From DTYU01 sp040756575 (GTDB lineage Bacteria; Bacillota; Desulfotomaculia; Desulfotomaculales; Ammonificaceae): a stretch of DNA of 64,000 nucleotides. The stretch spans positions 60,354 through 124,353 of the forward strand of contig JBFLYP010000005.1 of the NCBI GenBank assembly GCA_040756575.1, read 5' to 3'. Made by a program: the position numbers and the translations under genes. This document shows positions 49,357-57,250 of the stretch, one piece after another. Below the pieces are notes generated by a model. It had not been told where the DNA came from, searched no databases, and worked only from the letters and a program-made list of their open reading frames with translations. How positions within the stretch are numbered: the first letter of the stretch is position 1; each line of letters begins with the position of its first letter.

Positions 49357-49719
49357 GTGTCCGAACCGGCATCGAGGATTGTTCGAGTAACAAGCAAACG
49401 GCAGTTCACTATTCCCAAGATATACTTCGAAAAACTGCGGCTGGGCGATAAGGCAAAGTGTTACTTGGAGGGAAATCGTTTGGTCATTGAACCGGTGCTG
49501 GAAGATTCTTTCTGGGATTTCTCTACGGATATTTTACGGTCGTTAATCGCCGAAGGCTACGCAGGAGAAGCCCTGATAGCAGAGTTCGAGGCAAGAAAAA
49601 AGAAAACCGTCCAGGCGTTCGGTCGGATGATTGAAGAAGCCCGGGAGGAAGCAGAAGCAGGAAAAGGTAAGCCGGCGGGGTTGGTTTTTGACGAACTGCT
49701 CGGTGGAGAAAATGTATAA
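49357..49719 (+). CDS. AbrB/MazE-like antitoxin
   Basis: This 120-residue protein has an N-terminal swapped-hairpin DNA-binding domain (VRVTSKRQFTIPKIYFEKLRLGDKAKCYLEGNRLVIEP) and an acidic, helical C-terminal half that would wrap the toxin. It is the antitoxin and autorepressor of the RelE-type gene, which it overlaps by 8 bases. GTG at 49357 has AGAGGTGA upstream. The operon has a perfect promoter. Confidence 0.87.
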   Translation: MSEPASRIVRVTSKRQFTIPKIYFEKLRLGDKAKCYLEGNRLVIEPVLEDSFWDFSTDILRSLIAEGYAGEALIAEFEARKKKTVQAFGRMIEEAREEAEAGKGKPAGLVFDELLGGENV

Positions 49720-49978
49720 AGCAATTCTCCTACCACGGGCAGAAAAACAGTTGCGCAAGGTTAAAGACCGCCAGTTAGTGCAGAAGTTTCGGGAATGCCT
49801 TACAGAGATATGCGAAGAACCCTTCCGCCGAAGCAAGGTTGGAGACTTACAGGGAGTCTGGGCACACGGTTTCTCCCATCAGGGCGTGAGCTACCGAATA
49901 GCGTATTTTATCGACCGGGAAAAACAGACGGTTTATGTTATCGGCTTGGGTTCTCACGAAGGCTTTTGGGGGAAATAA
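49712..49978 (+). CDS. RelE-family toxin (mRNA interferase)
   Basis: The 88-residue RelE/ParE fold starts YKAILLPRAEKQLRKVKD, followed by the central GDLQGVWAHGFSHQGVSYRIAYFID strands and the C-terminal VIGLGSHEGFW. The basic Arg/Lys/His residues on the strands match ribosome-dependent RNases; the ParE function (gyrase) is less likely. ATG at 49712 overlaps the antitoxin end, with GGAGAA upstream. Confidence 0.88.
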   Translation: MYKAILLPRAEKQLRKVKDRQLVQKFRECLTEICEEPFRRSKVGDLQGVWAHGFSHQGVSYRIAYFIDREKQTVYVIGLGSHEGFWGK

Positions 49979-50035
49979 AGCGATACTTAAAGTAATTCGA
50001 ACAAGGAACATAATTCCCGTAAGGAGGTGAAGAGT

Positions 50036-50608
50036 ATGAGCCTGTCGCTTCAAGAAACCGCCTCGACCATAGAGAAAACCTGCACCTACGAAGATTACCG
50101 CAAGCTCCCCGAAGGGGCGCCTTACCAGTTGATAGGGGGGGAGTTCGTCTTGACGCCCGCACCGGGTACTTATCACCAGATTATTGCTATGAGACTCGGA
50201 GTCCAGATGGTAAACTTTGTCTCCAGCGAAGAGCGCGGGATTGTGCTCTTTGCGCCGGTAGATGTTTACTTAGAGGAAACGGAAACCTACCAGCCGGATA
50301 TCATCTTCATTGCCCGGGAAAGAATGGAGATCATCGAGCCGGCACGCGTTAACGGCGCCCCGGACCTGGTGGTGGAGATCCTTTCCCCGGCCACGGCCTA
50401 TTACGATCTGCGCAAAAAGTATAAGGTCTATGAAAAGTCAGGCGTTAAAGAATACTGGATCGTTGACCCGGAAGAAAAATCCGTGCAAGTTTTTGTTTTA
50501 ACAGATGGAAAGTTTGCCCTCGATCAGGATGTGGCAGGCCAGGGCGCAGTTTCCTCCCGTCTGCTCGAAGGGTTCACCGTTTCCCTCGAAAGCATCTTTA
50601 AGGTTTAG
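50036..50608 (+). CDS. Uma2-family (DUF820) endonuclease-like protein
   Basis: This 190-residue protein has the PD-(D/E)xK restriction-like fold of the Uma2/DUF820 group: YQLIGGEFVLTPAPG, YQPDIIFI, GAPDLVVEILSPAT (acidic active-site residues) and YDLRKKYKVYEKSGVKEYWIVDPEE. Such genes are abundant in cyanobacteria and thermophilic Firmicutes and may be mobile, but the role is unknown. ATG at 50036 is 8 bases after GGAGG. It follows the toxin gene by 57 bases. Confidence 0.88.
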   Translation: MSLSLQETASTIEKTCTYEDYRKLPEGAPYQLIGGEFVLTPAPGTYHQIIAMRLGVQMVNFVSSEERGIVLFAPVDVYLEETETYQPDIIFIARERMEIIEPARVNGAPDLVVEILSPATAYYDLRKKYKVYEKSGVKEYWIVDPEEKSVQVFVLTDGKFALDQDVAGQGAVSSRLLEGFTVSLESIFKV

Positions 50609-51056
50609 GCGTTTAGTGCGCCAACTAATCGACATGGAAGTCCTTCATGGAATACTATATAAAAAAATACCGGCGGCCTCCAAACCTCCTCCATCATCAG
50701 GGATCTTTTTCCGCGTGACTAAGAAGCCGCAGCACCCCGGTGAATTAATTATCTGTTACAACCGTCTATCGTATCGAAAACCACTCCGCTGCCCGCCTGA
50801 GCGCAACTGCAAAAGCAAACGTTCTGAGGGCCGTACCGTTACTGCAGCAGCCGCCGGGCCGCGGCAGCCGGCAATCAGCCCTTCGCGGAGTGCCGCCGCC
50901 AACGGCTCGTGTGCCCAAAACCCGGTTCGTTCGTATATGAGAATAGCGCCCGTACTGCCGCGCCACAGTTTTCCTGCGTGCAAACAAAATACCAGGCCCC
51001 TCCCGGCAGGAAAAACTCAGGGCGGCGGCGAAATTTCCGTCTCATATTGATAACAG
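50609..51056. other. Intergenic stretch with no supported gene
   Basis: Frames on both strands exist (for example 50756-50983 leftward), but none has a ribosome site or a recognisable family. Confidence 0.45.
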
Positions 51057-51845
51057 GTGATATATATCGTGTGGCAGCAGATTAAAGAGATATACCTTTA
51101 CCGGGAAATGCTCCGCAATTTAGTCTCCAAAGAACTCCGCGCCCGGTATAAGGGGTCGGTACTCGGATTTTTTTGGACCTTCGCCAACCCGCTGCTGATG
51201 CTTATTGTTTACAGCGTAGTTTTCTCCTTCGTAATGCGGATTCAAGTCGAAAACTACGCAATGTTCTTGTTTGTAGCACTGCTCCCCTGGAACTACCTTG
51301 CCCAATCCACGGTCCAGAGCGCGGCAAGTCTTGTCCAAAACCATGGACTAATCAAAAAAATATATTTCCCCCGGGCAGTGTTGCCGCTTTCCATAGTCTT
51401 CGCCAACCTGACGAACTACGCCCTGGGGCTTTTTGTGCTGGTCCCGGCACTTCTCTTTTTTCACATCAAGCTCACGCCGGCACTCTTAGCCTTCCCGGCT
51501 ATAGTCGTCCTGCAGACCCTTCTGGTTGTTTCCGTGGGATTGCTTATCGCCGTCGCCACCGTATACTTCCGGGATCTTGAACATATCACAAACATCCTGA
51601 TCACGGTCTGGTTCTTCCTGACCCCGGTACTTTACCCGGCGGATCTCGTCCCGGAACGCTTCAGGTCTGCCTACCTGCTGAACCCGGCCGCCGTTCTGGT
51701 GGACTCCTACAGGGCGATCTTCTTTTACGGTCGCTGGCCGGACTGGAATTCCCTGGCACAACTGGCACCGGTGCTGCTCGCGCTGCTCCTTATCAGTTTC
51801 GTAATTTTCGAACGCCTGCAGCGGGCGGTCGCAGAGGAGATATAA
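51057..51845 (+). CDS. ABC-2 type polysaccharide export permease
   Basis: This 262-residue permease of the TagG/Wzm family has six TM helices, the N-terminal amphipathic LYREMLRNLVSKELRARYKGSVLGFFWTFANPLLM and the late VWFFLTPVLYPADLVPE segment. It would export a glycan (O-antigen, capsule or teichoic-acid-like) together with the ATPase at 52327. GTG at 51057 or 51069 could start it (AGGTGAT upstream). Normally permease and ATPase genes are adjacent; here a decayed PIN gene separates them. Confidence 0.92.
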   Translation: MIYIVWQQIKEIYLYREMLRNLVSKELRARYKGSVLGFFWTFANPLLMLIVYSVVFSFVMRIQVENYAMFLFVALLPWNYLAQSTVQSAASLVQNHGLIKKIYFPRAVLPLSIVFANLTNYALGLFVLVPALLFFHIKLTPALLAFPAIVVLQTLLVVSVGLLIAVATVYFRDLEHITNILITVWFFLTPVLYPADLVPERFRSAYLLNPAAVLVDSYRAIFFYGRWPDWNSLAQLAPVLLALLLISFVIFERLQRAVAEEI

Positions 51846-52037
51846 ACCCGCCCCCGGCTCAAATCAAGAAATTCTGCCGGCCCCGGGAATATGATAAAAT
51901 ATCTTCAGCCAGGCATCTTTTCCGGTAATTGTAGAACAAGATGAAACCGGAATGTTTATAGCCACTTACCCCATATTTACGGGGTGTTACAGCCAAGGTC
52001 ACACTCTCGATGAAACCTTAGCGAATATTTAAGGAAG

Positions 52038-52252
52038 CCATCCTTCTTTGCTGCTATGTATCGCTTGATCCAGGAGGAACCAGAGTTTGAAATCATTAGC
52101 TTCGGACCGGAAATCTTCGAAGAAACAATGCGGATTGAAAGAATCTCCGAAATTCATGATCAGATTATTGCAGCAAGCGCCAAATTTTACGGAGCCGGTC
52201 TACAACGAAGGACCGGATCATTTGTGAATCGGGTAAAGCGGAAATTCTATAA
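52038..52252 (+). pseudogene. Decayed PIN-domain (VapC-like) toxin gene
   Basis: The frame through 52056 reads FEIISFGPEIFEETMRIE, then ISEIHDQIIAASAKFYGAGL, the late PIN helix with its conserved Asp. At about 52203 the match continues one base out of frame as TKDRIICESGKAEIL and stops at 52252. Both the N-terminal half with the first acidic residues and the reading frame are lost. It sits between the exporter genes. Confidence 0.72.
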
Positions 52253-52326
52253 AGGTAGTTCCCTTTATTCCTTTAACCCACGCCAAATACCTTAGTTAGA
52301 ACTGTTAGAATCTTAGGAGGAAATCA

Positions 52327-53064
52327 GTGTCCGCCGTAGAGATAACCGGTCTCTGGAAAAAGTTTCGCGTATACTACGACCGTGCTTACAGCCTTAAAGA
52401 GCGCCTTATATTTTGGCAGCGTAACCGCGCCGACGAGTTCTGGGCGCTCAAAAACATCAACCTTACCGTCCCCGGAGGTACCACCGTGGGGCTGATCGGC
52501 CGCAACGGTTCCGGCAAGAGCACCCTCCTGAAAATCATCAGCCGCATCCTTTACCCCACGTATGGCAGAGTGAAGGTGAACGGCCGCGTTTCCACGCTGT
52601 TAGAGCTGGGCGCCGGTTTTCACCCCGATTTCACCGGTAAGGAGAACATCTTCCTCAACGCCTCCATCCTGGGCCTCACCCGCAAAGAAATAAAGGAGCG
52701 CCTCAGCGACATCATCGCTTTTGCCGAACTTGGGGACTTCATCAACAACCCGGTCCGCACTTATTCATCGGGGATGTACATGCGGTTAGGTTTCGCCGTC
52801 GCGGTACACGTCGACCCGGATATCCTGCTGATCGACGAGGTGCTCGCCGTAGGGGACATGGCTTACCAGGAAAAATGCCTTGGCCGCATCCGCGACCTGC
52901 AAAAGCAGGGTAAGACTATTATATTTGTCACCCACATACCCAAGCAGGTGGAAGAACTCTGCCACTCGGCGGTCTGGCTCGACGAAGGTGAAGTGCGCCT
53001 GCACGGGCCGGCCAGGGAAACCGCAAGGGCCTACGCCGATTTTATAAGCGGGGCAACCAGCTGA
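52327..53064 (+). CDS. ABC-type polysaccharide export ATPase (Wzt/TagH-like)
   Basis: The 245-residue ATPase begins SAVEITGLWKKFRVYYDRAYSLKERL, typical of polysaccharide exporters. It has Walker A GRNGSGKST, the HPDFTGKENIFLNASILGL segment peculiar to this class, the signature YSSGMYMRLGFAVAV and Walker B ILLIDEVLAVGD, and the switch His in VTHIPKQ. It lacks the long C-terminal O-antigen-recognition domain of some Wzt proteins. GTG at 52327 follows AGGAGG. It partners the permease at 51057. Confidence 0.93.
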   Translation: MSAVEITGLWKKFRVYYDRAYSLKERLIFWQRNRADEFWALKNINLTVPGGTTVGLIGRNGSGKSTLLKIISRILYPTYGRVKVNGRVSTLLELGAGFHPDFTGKENIFLNASILGLTRKEIKERLSDIIAFAELGDFINNPVRTYSSGMYMRLGFAVAVHVDPDILLIDEVLAVGDMAYQEKCLGRIRDLQKQGKTIIFVTHIPKQVEELCHSAVWLDEGEVRLHGPARETARAYADFISGATS

Positions 53065-53121
53065 ACCGGATTATAGTACTGACCATCACCTTAAAACAAA
53101 AGAACCTTACGCTACCATTCA

Positions 53122-53159
53122 TTGACGACGTAAATAACATTGTTATACAATAGTAACAA
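53122..53159 (+). promoter_or_regulatory. Promoter with palindromic operator of the MNT/HEPN operon
   Basis: TTGACG (53122-53127), 18 bases, TACAAT (53146-53151). A perfect inverted repeat TTGTTA (53140-53145) and TAACAA (53154-53159) brackets the -10 with an 8-base centre, the position expected for an autorepressor operator. Confidence 0.6.
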
Positions 53160-53178
53160 ACATTCCGGGGGTGACGGC

Positions 53179-53799
53179 ATGGCAAAAGAATGGTTGACCG
53201 TCAAGGAAGCAGCCGACCGTCTGGGTGTGGCACGGGCTACTATTTATAAGTGGGCAAAACAGGGGCGGCTCCCCATATACAAATTGGGTGAAAGGGTAGC
53301 CCGGGTCCAAGCCGGCGACCTGGCACATTTCCTGGCTGAAGCCAGGCCGCTTTACGAAGCAAAGAAGCAAAATTCAGGATCAACGAATGTACTTCTCAAA
53401 AAGACGAAGGGTGTCTGGGCCGATCACCCCGAAATTGAGCGCGTCCTTGGCGAGTCCAAGAGATTTAAAACCCTTAGCCTGAACGAAATACAAAAAAAGG
53501 CCGTACTGGAAGCCAAAAAAGAAATCCAAAAACGATTTCCCTTACAAAAACTCATCATTTTTGGCTCGGCGGCGCGGGGCGAGCAAAAAGAAGGATCCGA
53601 CCTTGACCTGCTGGCGATTACCCAAAAACCGGTAACCCACCGGGACCGGAACGTTATTTACGGCATTATTTTTGAAACTAATTATAAGTACGGCACCAAT
53701 TTGAGCATCGTGACAGTGGACGCGCCTGCCTGGAACGAAGGCCTCCTTGCCCTGACGCCCTTATATGCAGAGGTCGAGCGGGACGGTGTTCCCGTTTGA
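53179..53799 (+). CDS. HTH-fused minimal nucleotidyltransferase (MNT antitoxin type)
   Basis: This 206-residue two-domain protein has an excisionase/MerR-like HTH (1-55, WLTVKEAADRLGVARATIYKWAKQGRLP) joined by a linker to a pol-beta-type nucleotidyltransferase (about 115-205, IIFGSAARGEQKEGSDLDLLAI, pattern G-S-x10-D-x-D). MNT proteins paired with HEPN proteins act as antitoxins. The HTH would let this one also repress its own promoter at 53122. ATG at 53179 has GGGGGTGA upstream. Its stop overlaps the HEPN start (TTGA). Confidence 0.9.
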   Translation: MAKEWLTVKEAADRLGVARATIYKWAKQGRLPIYKLGERVARVQAGDLAHFLAEARPLYEAKKQNSGSTNVLLKKTKGVWADHPEIERVLGESKRFKTLSLNEIQKKAVLEAKKEIQKRFPLQKLIIFGSAARGEQKEGSDLDLLAITQKPVTHRDRNVIYGIIFETNYKYGTNLSIVTVDAPAWNEGLLALTPLYAEVERDGVPV

Positions 53800-54203
53800 A
53801 TAACAGCCAGAAGCAAAAAGAGTTAATCGATCTCTGGCTGAAAAAGGCCGCCGAAAGCCTGGAGTCGGCTAAGAGCGAATTCGCAGCCGGCAGGTTGGCT
53901 TTCACAGTCAACCGCCTGTACTATTCAATCTTTTACCTTGCTACGGCAGCCCTGACCGCAAAAGGAGAAAAGTTAGGCAAGCATTCAGCGGTGCGCGCCG
54001 CCTTCCACAGGGACTTTGTGCGAACAGGCGAAGTTGACAAATCTTACGGCAGGCTCTACGATGAACTCTTCCATGCCCGCCACCAGGGGGATTACGCGCC
54101 GATGACTGAATTTGAGGAAAGTGTGGTTAAAGAAGAGCTTCGGGACGTTGAAAGATTTTTCGCTCTGTTTTCTGCCCGGATTAAGAAAATGATTGGGGAA
54201 TGA
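53796..54203 (+). CDS. HEPN-domain protein partnered with the upstream nucleotidyltransferase
   Basis: This 135-residue all-helical HEPN protein shows DLWLKKAAESLESAKSEFAAGRLAFTVNRLYYSIFYLATAALTAKG, then KHSAVRAAFHRDFVRTG and LYDELFHARHQGDY. The classical RNase motif R-x4-6-H is not evident, so it may be a non-catalytic member of the group (PF05168). TTG at 53796 overlaps the stop of the nucleotidyltransferase gene, indicating coupled translation. Confidence 0.88.
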   Translation: MNNSQKQKELIDLWLKKAAESLESAKSEFAAGRLAFTVNRLYYSIFYLATAALTAKGEKLGKHSAVRAAFHRDFVRTGEVDKSYGRLYDELFHARHQGDYAPMTEFEESVVKEELRDVERFFALFSARIKKMIGE

Positions 54204-54316
54204 TTGATCCTTCCTTGCGGTTTACAAATTCCCTGCTAAACGCTATCATGAAGGTAAATGGGAAGCAGCTTGAGATTTATTCCAAATTCGGGAGGAGGCA
54301 AGGTTAATTCTTAAAA

Positions 54317-54727
54317 ATGGAAGCGGAAAAGATCATTGCGACAATCCAAGAACACCTGCTCGCGCAGCCGGACGTCGCCGCCGCTTACATCTTCGGTTCG
54401 GCAGCGCAAAACCGCTTGCGTCCGGCCAGCGATATCGACATCGCGGTGCTTTTTTCTGCCGGCGCGGCCACCAAGACCGCCCGGTTCGAGCGCCGACTGG
54501 AGCTTGCCGTCTCCCTCGAAGAACTCCTGAAGCGTCCGGTCGAAGTAATCGACCTGGAGGCGGCGCCGCCCTTTCTCCAGCACCAGATTCGCAAATACGG
54601 CAAATTAGTCATAGATAAGGAGCCGCAGCGGCGCAAAGCCTGTGAGGTGGCCTCGCGCCGGCTCTATCTCGACATGCTCCCCTACCTCCGGTACCGCCGA
54701 GAAAGAGCCCTCGAAAGGCTGGGTTAA
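54317..54727 (+). CDS. MntA-like nucleotidyltransferase antitoxin
   Basis: This 136-residue minimal nucleotidyltransferase has AYIFGSAAQNRLRPASDIDIAVLF with the Gly-Ser and paired Asp catalytic motif, then PVEVIDLEAAPPFLQHQI. It is the type that AMPylates HepT toxins on the Tyr of the R-x4-H-x-Y motif. It lies directly before a hepT-like gene (5-base gap). No clear ribosome site precedes ATG 54317 other than GGAGG further upstream. Confidence 0.88.
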   Translation: MEAEKIIATIQEHLLAQPDVAAAYIFGSAAQNRLRPASDIDIAVLFSAGAATKTARFERRLELAVSLEELLKRPVEVIDLEAAPPFLQHQIRKYGKLVIDKEPQRRKACEVASRRLYLDMLPYLRYRRERALERLG

Positions 54728-54731
54728 CGGG

Positions 54732-55153
54732 ATGGTGGACAAAGAACTGTTAGCGGAAAAACTGCGTCTCCTAAGCGAATACATTACCGACCTCAAGGAA
54801 CAAAAAACCATATCCCTGACTGAATTGAGGGAAAACAAACTTCTGCGCCGCTCCGTCGAGCGCACCCTGCACCTTGCCGTCGAAGCCTGCCTCGACACCG
54901 GCAACCACGTGATCGCGGACCTGAACCTCCGCAAGCCGGCGGATTACAAAGACGTTTTGGCTGTACTGACCGAAGCGGGTTACCTCCCGCCCGCCAAATT
55001 AGCCGATTTTAAAAAATGGCGCAGTTCCGCAACGTTATCGTTCACGATTATGCCCGCATCGAGCCCGAGATTCTTTACACCATCCTGCAAAAGAATATCG
55101 AGTACCTGCGCCTCTTCGCCCGCGCCATCAGGGACAATCTCCTGCAGGAGTAA
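54732..55153 (+). pseudogene. HepT (DUF86) toxin gene with a frameshift at a poly-A tract
   Basis: The first 95 codons give a DUF86/HepT N-terminus (VDKELLAEKLRLLSEYITDLKEQ ... VERTLHLAVEACLDTGNHVIADL). At the A6 run 55011-55016 the match jumps to another frame and continues MAQFRNVIVHDYARIEPEILYTILQKN to a stop at 55151-55153. One extra A would restore a full-length HepT of normal size, including the R-x4-H-x-Y motif (RNVIVHDY). It may be a true inactivating deletion, polymerase slippage, or a sequencing error in the homopolymer. Confidence 0.85.
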
Positions 55154-55222
55154 AAGCCCCCGCACGGCGCAAAAGGTCCCCGCCTGCCCCGCCGCCCCGC
55201 AAGGATTCACCGCCTGCACCCC
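55150..55222 (-). repeat. PIN-tail repeat, copy 1 (short)
   Basis: GGCGCAAAAGGTCCCCGCCTGCCCCGCCGCCCCG.AAGGATTCACC matches 55740-55790 and 56938-56990. Leftward it encodes the degenerate end of a PIN protein (AVNP.GAAGQAG). It follows the hepT gene directly. Confidence 0.7.
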
Positions 55223-55372
55223 TTGCTATCTCAGACCTATAATCCTCCATCCCCGCGAGACAACCCGAAGGAAGCAGCAGGGGTTGGGTTGCGTGTTAGG
55301 ATATACATAAGGCCCGATTGTACCCGCTGCCGGGCCCTTCGCCCGGCAGCACAAAAGGCCTGCGGGGCACCC

Positions 55373-55542
55373 TCAAGAAGAAGCGCTGTCCAAGAGGGAT
55401 ACCTCTTCGTGAGCGATCGCGGCAGCTGCATAATGCAGAGCCGCCCTGATATCCTCCTCTTTTAAAAAGGGATATTCTGCCATAAGTTCCTTGTTGGTAT
55501 AACCTTGGGCCAACTTTTCCAAAAGAATTTTGGCAGAACCCT
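55373..55542 (-). pseudogene. C-terminal fragment of a DUF433 antitoxin gene
   Basis: The leftward frame reads KILLEKLAQGYTNKELMAEY, then PFLKEEDIRAALHYAAAAIAHEE and stops at 55373. This is the winged-helix core of DUF433, antitoxin of PIN and DUF5615 toxins. The normal N-terminal part (ICGGKPVIRGTRI type) is missing; that side passes into the oppositely oriented TumE fragment. Confidence 0.78.
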
Positions 55543-55713
55543 GACGGCCGGTTGCGTAAAAGATGGGATAACACTGCCCACCACCCCGAGGTTCCGACCA
55601 GCCCTCCTCATGTTCATTACGACGAGGAAACCAACGTAATACCTTGCAAACCGGTCACTGCCGAAGAGGTGTTAGCCATTATAGCGGCAGAAATCACCAA
55701 CCAAGAACTGTAA
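55531..55713 (+). pseudogene. C-terminal fragment of a TumE/DUF6516 toxin gene
   Basis: The rightward frame reads WQNPDGRLRKRWDNTAHHPE and PTSPPHVHYDEETNVIPCKPVTAEEVLAII, ending at a TAA at 55711-55713. The D-N-x-x-H-H-P-E pattern and the His-x-His later are the hallmark of the TumE (DUF6516) family. The N-terminal half is gone; the break at about 55530-55540 coincides with the break of the DUF433 fragment on the other strand. Confidence 0.7.
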
Positions 55714-55721
55714 AACCAGCC

Positions 55722-55946
55722 TCACGTCTGCGCCCGACGCAAAAAACCAACCGCCTGACCCGCCGACACAAAAGGATTCACCACCCGCACCCCGCCGTAA
55801 GCCTGACCGGGGTTCAGGTCCTCCGACCAGATGACCTGGCAGTCCAGCGCCTGGGCGACCCGGATGATCATCGCGTCCCAAAACGAAATCCTGTTCCGCT
55901 GCTGAATCCTCGAACCGGGCTTTTGCAGCCGCCTGCCGTTGCTCCC
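55722..55946 (-). pseudogene. C-terminal fragment of a PIN-domain toxin gene (PIN-tail copy 2)
   Basis: The leftward frame reads RISFWDAMIIRVAQALDCQV, then IWSEDLNPGQAYGGVRVVNP and stops at 55722-55724. SFWDA and SEDLN hold the conserved acidic residues of the PIN C-terminal half. The N-terminal half is absent. The same tail recurs at 55150 and 56832. Confidence 0.78.
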
Positions 55947-56022
55947 TTACGAACAAAGTGGTAAAATGGAGCAAAAGCCAGCGCGGCGCTCTTTAAGACC
56001 CCTCGCCAGGAGGTGAAACTCC

Positions 56023-56421
56023 GTGAACCTTAAAACGAGCATCCCGGTAGAAGTAGCCCAGGTGCGCCAGTTCCTTTTAACCAGGGAAGAAAAGCGACGG
56101 CGGGCCAAAGAGCTGGCGCGCCAACGGGTGGTCGCGCAGCTAAAAGAGGCTCTGGAGGCGGTAGCGCCCCTCTTCCCGGTGGAAAGGGTCTATCTTTACG
56201 GCTCTATCTTGACCGGCCGCTGGCGCCCCGATTCAGACCTCGACCTGGCGGTGGAAGGCGACCTTTCTCCCGAGGACTTTTTCAGACTCTGGGGGGAACT
56301 CGATAAACGGCTGGAGCAAGAGATTGATTTGCGGGAAATAGCCAAGTTGCCTTTTCGGGAAAGAGTGCAACGCAAAGGGGTTGTGCTTTATGAAAGAAAG
56401 AATCCTCCTGCTGCTCAGTGA
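56023..56421 (+). CDS. Minimal nucleotidyltransferase (MntA-like)
   Basis: This 132-residue protein has a coiled, basic N-terminal helix (FLLTREEKRRRAKELARQR) and a nucleotidyltransferase core VYLYGSILTGRWRPDSDLDLAVEG with the catalytic Asp pair. It is the third MNT gene of the island. GTG at 56023 is preceded by AGGAGGTG. Its 3' end overlaps the HEPN gene by 32 bases. Confidence 0.9.
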   Translation: MNLKTSIPVEVAQVRQFLLTREEKRRRAKELARQRVVAQLKEALEAVAPLFPVERVYLYGSILTGRWRPDSDLDLAVEGDLSPEDFFRLWGELDKRLEQEIDLREIAKLPFRERVQRKGVVLYERKNPPAAQ

Positions 56422-56866
56422 GATAGAAAGCACAAACCGGCGACAGGCCCGCTTATACGAAAAACTCGACCAAAGTTGGCAGCGGTACCAGGCGACCAAC
56501 GATTACAGCTACCTGGTAGAGACCGCTTTTTACCTGAACCAGCTTTATACAGGCTACGAAAAGATCTTCCACGAAGTAGCCGAGGTTTTTGAGAATACCG
56601 TTGACAGCCTGCGCTGGCATAAAAGCCTCTTAGAAAGGATGCGGCTCGCCATTGAAGGGCTACGGCCAGCCTTAATCAGCGACGGAACTTTCCGCTGTCT
56701 AAACGAGCTGCGGGCCTTCCGCCACTTTTTCCGCCACGGCTACGACACAGACTTAGAACCGGAAAAAATAGAGTTAGTGGTCAGAAAAGCCTTGCGGCTA
56801 AAAGATTTGTGGGACAGTGATTGCCTATCCTTCACGGCTTTCCTGCGGGAACTCGCCAGCAGCTGA
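56390..56866 (+). CDS. HepT-like HEPN ribonuclease toxin
   Basis: This 158-residue helical protein has the motif R-x4-H-x-Y in FRHFFRHGYDTDLEPEKI, as in HepT toxins AMPylated by their MNT partner. The upstream helices (YLVETAFYLNQLYTGYEKIFHEVAEVFE) match the HepT-like group distinct from DUF86. ATG at 56390 overlaps the antitoxin gene. It appears intact, unlike the copy at 54732. Confidence 0.88.
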   Translation: MKERILLLLSEIESTNRRQARLYEKLDQSWQRYQATNDYSYLVETAFYLNQLYTGYEKIFHEVAEVFENTVDSLRWHKSLLERMRLAIEGLRPALISDGTFRCLNELRAFRHFFRHGYDTDLEPEKIELVVRKALRLKDLWDSDCLSFTAFLRELASS

Positions 56867-57083
56867 CACCAGCCGGCAGAGCCAAACAGCCCTTTACCCC
56901 CGCTCCTGCACTTCCCCGCCACGCGCAGCTCCCGCGCCCGGCGCAAAAGGTCCCCGCCTGCCCCGCCGCCCCGAAAAGAGTCACTACCCGCGTCTCGCCG
57001 TAAATCTGACCGGGGTTCAGGTCCCCCGACCAGATGGCCTGGCAGTCCAGCGCCTGGGCGCTCCGTACTTCTTTGCGAATCAT
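56832..57083 (-). pseudogene. PIN-domain C-terminal fragment (PIN-tail copy 3)
   Basis: Leftward, RSAQALDCQAIWSGDLNPGQ and IYGETRVVTLF repeat the tail of the fragment at 55722. The conserved Glu of SEDLN is now Gly, and no start or N-terminal half exists. It follows the third MNT/HEPN pair just as copy 1 follows the second. Confidence 0.7.
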
Positions 57084-57213
57084 CCGGTAAAGTCCCGGGC
57101 GAGTTCTTGGCCGCCGCCGCTTTGAGCGCCAAAGGGACCAAGGGACAACCCCGGCAAAGGAACAAGAATCACTCCCCCCGGGCAGGAAAAAGCCGCCTGC
57201 GCGGCGAATTTTG

Positions 57214-57243
57214 TTGAAAACAAGGGGGCAATGCGCCTATAAT
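57214..57243 (+). promoter_or_regulatory. Sigma-A promoter giving a probable leaderless mRNA
   Basis: TTGAAA (57214-57219), 18 bases, TATAAT (57238-57243). The expected start point (about 57250-57251) is the A of the ATG at 57251, and no ribosome site is seen. Confidence 0.65.
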
Positions 57244-57250
57244 GAATGGG

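Noticed and set aside
50756..50983. Leftward frame of 75 codons in the gap before the exporter permease
   Set aside because: No ribosome site at a workable distance, no recognisable family and no operon context; treated as chance.
55672..55974. Leftward 100-codon frame at the PIN remnant read as a Gly-rich protein
   Set aside because: It is out of frame with the clear PIN tail, which is the real coding trace.
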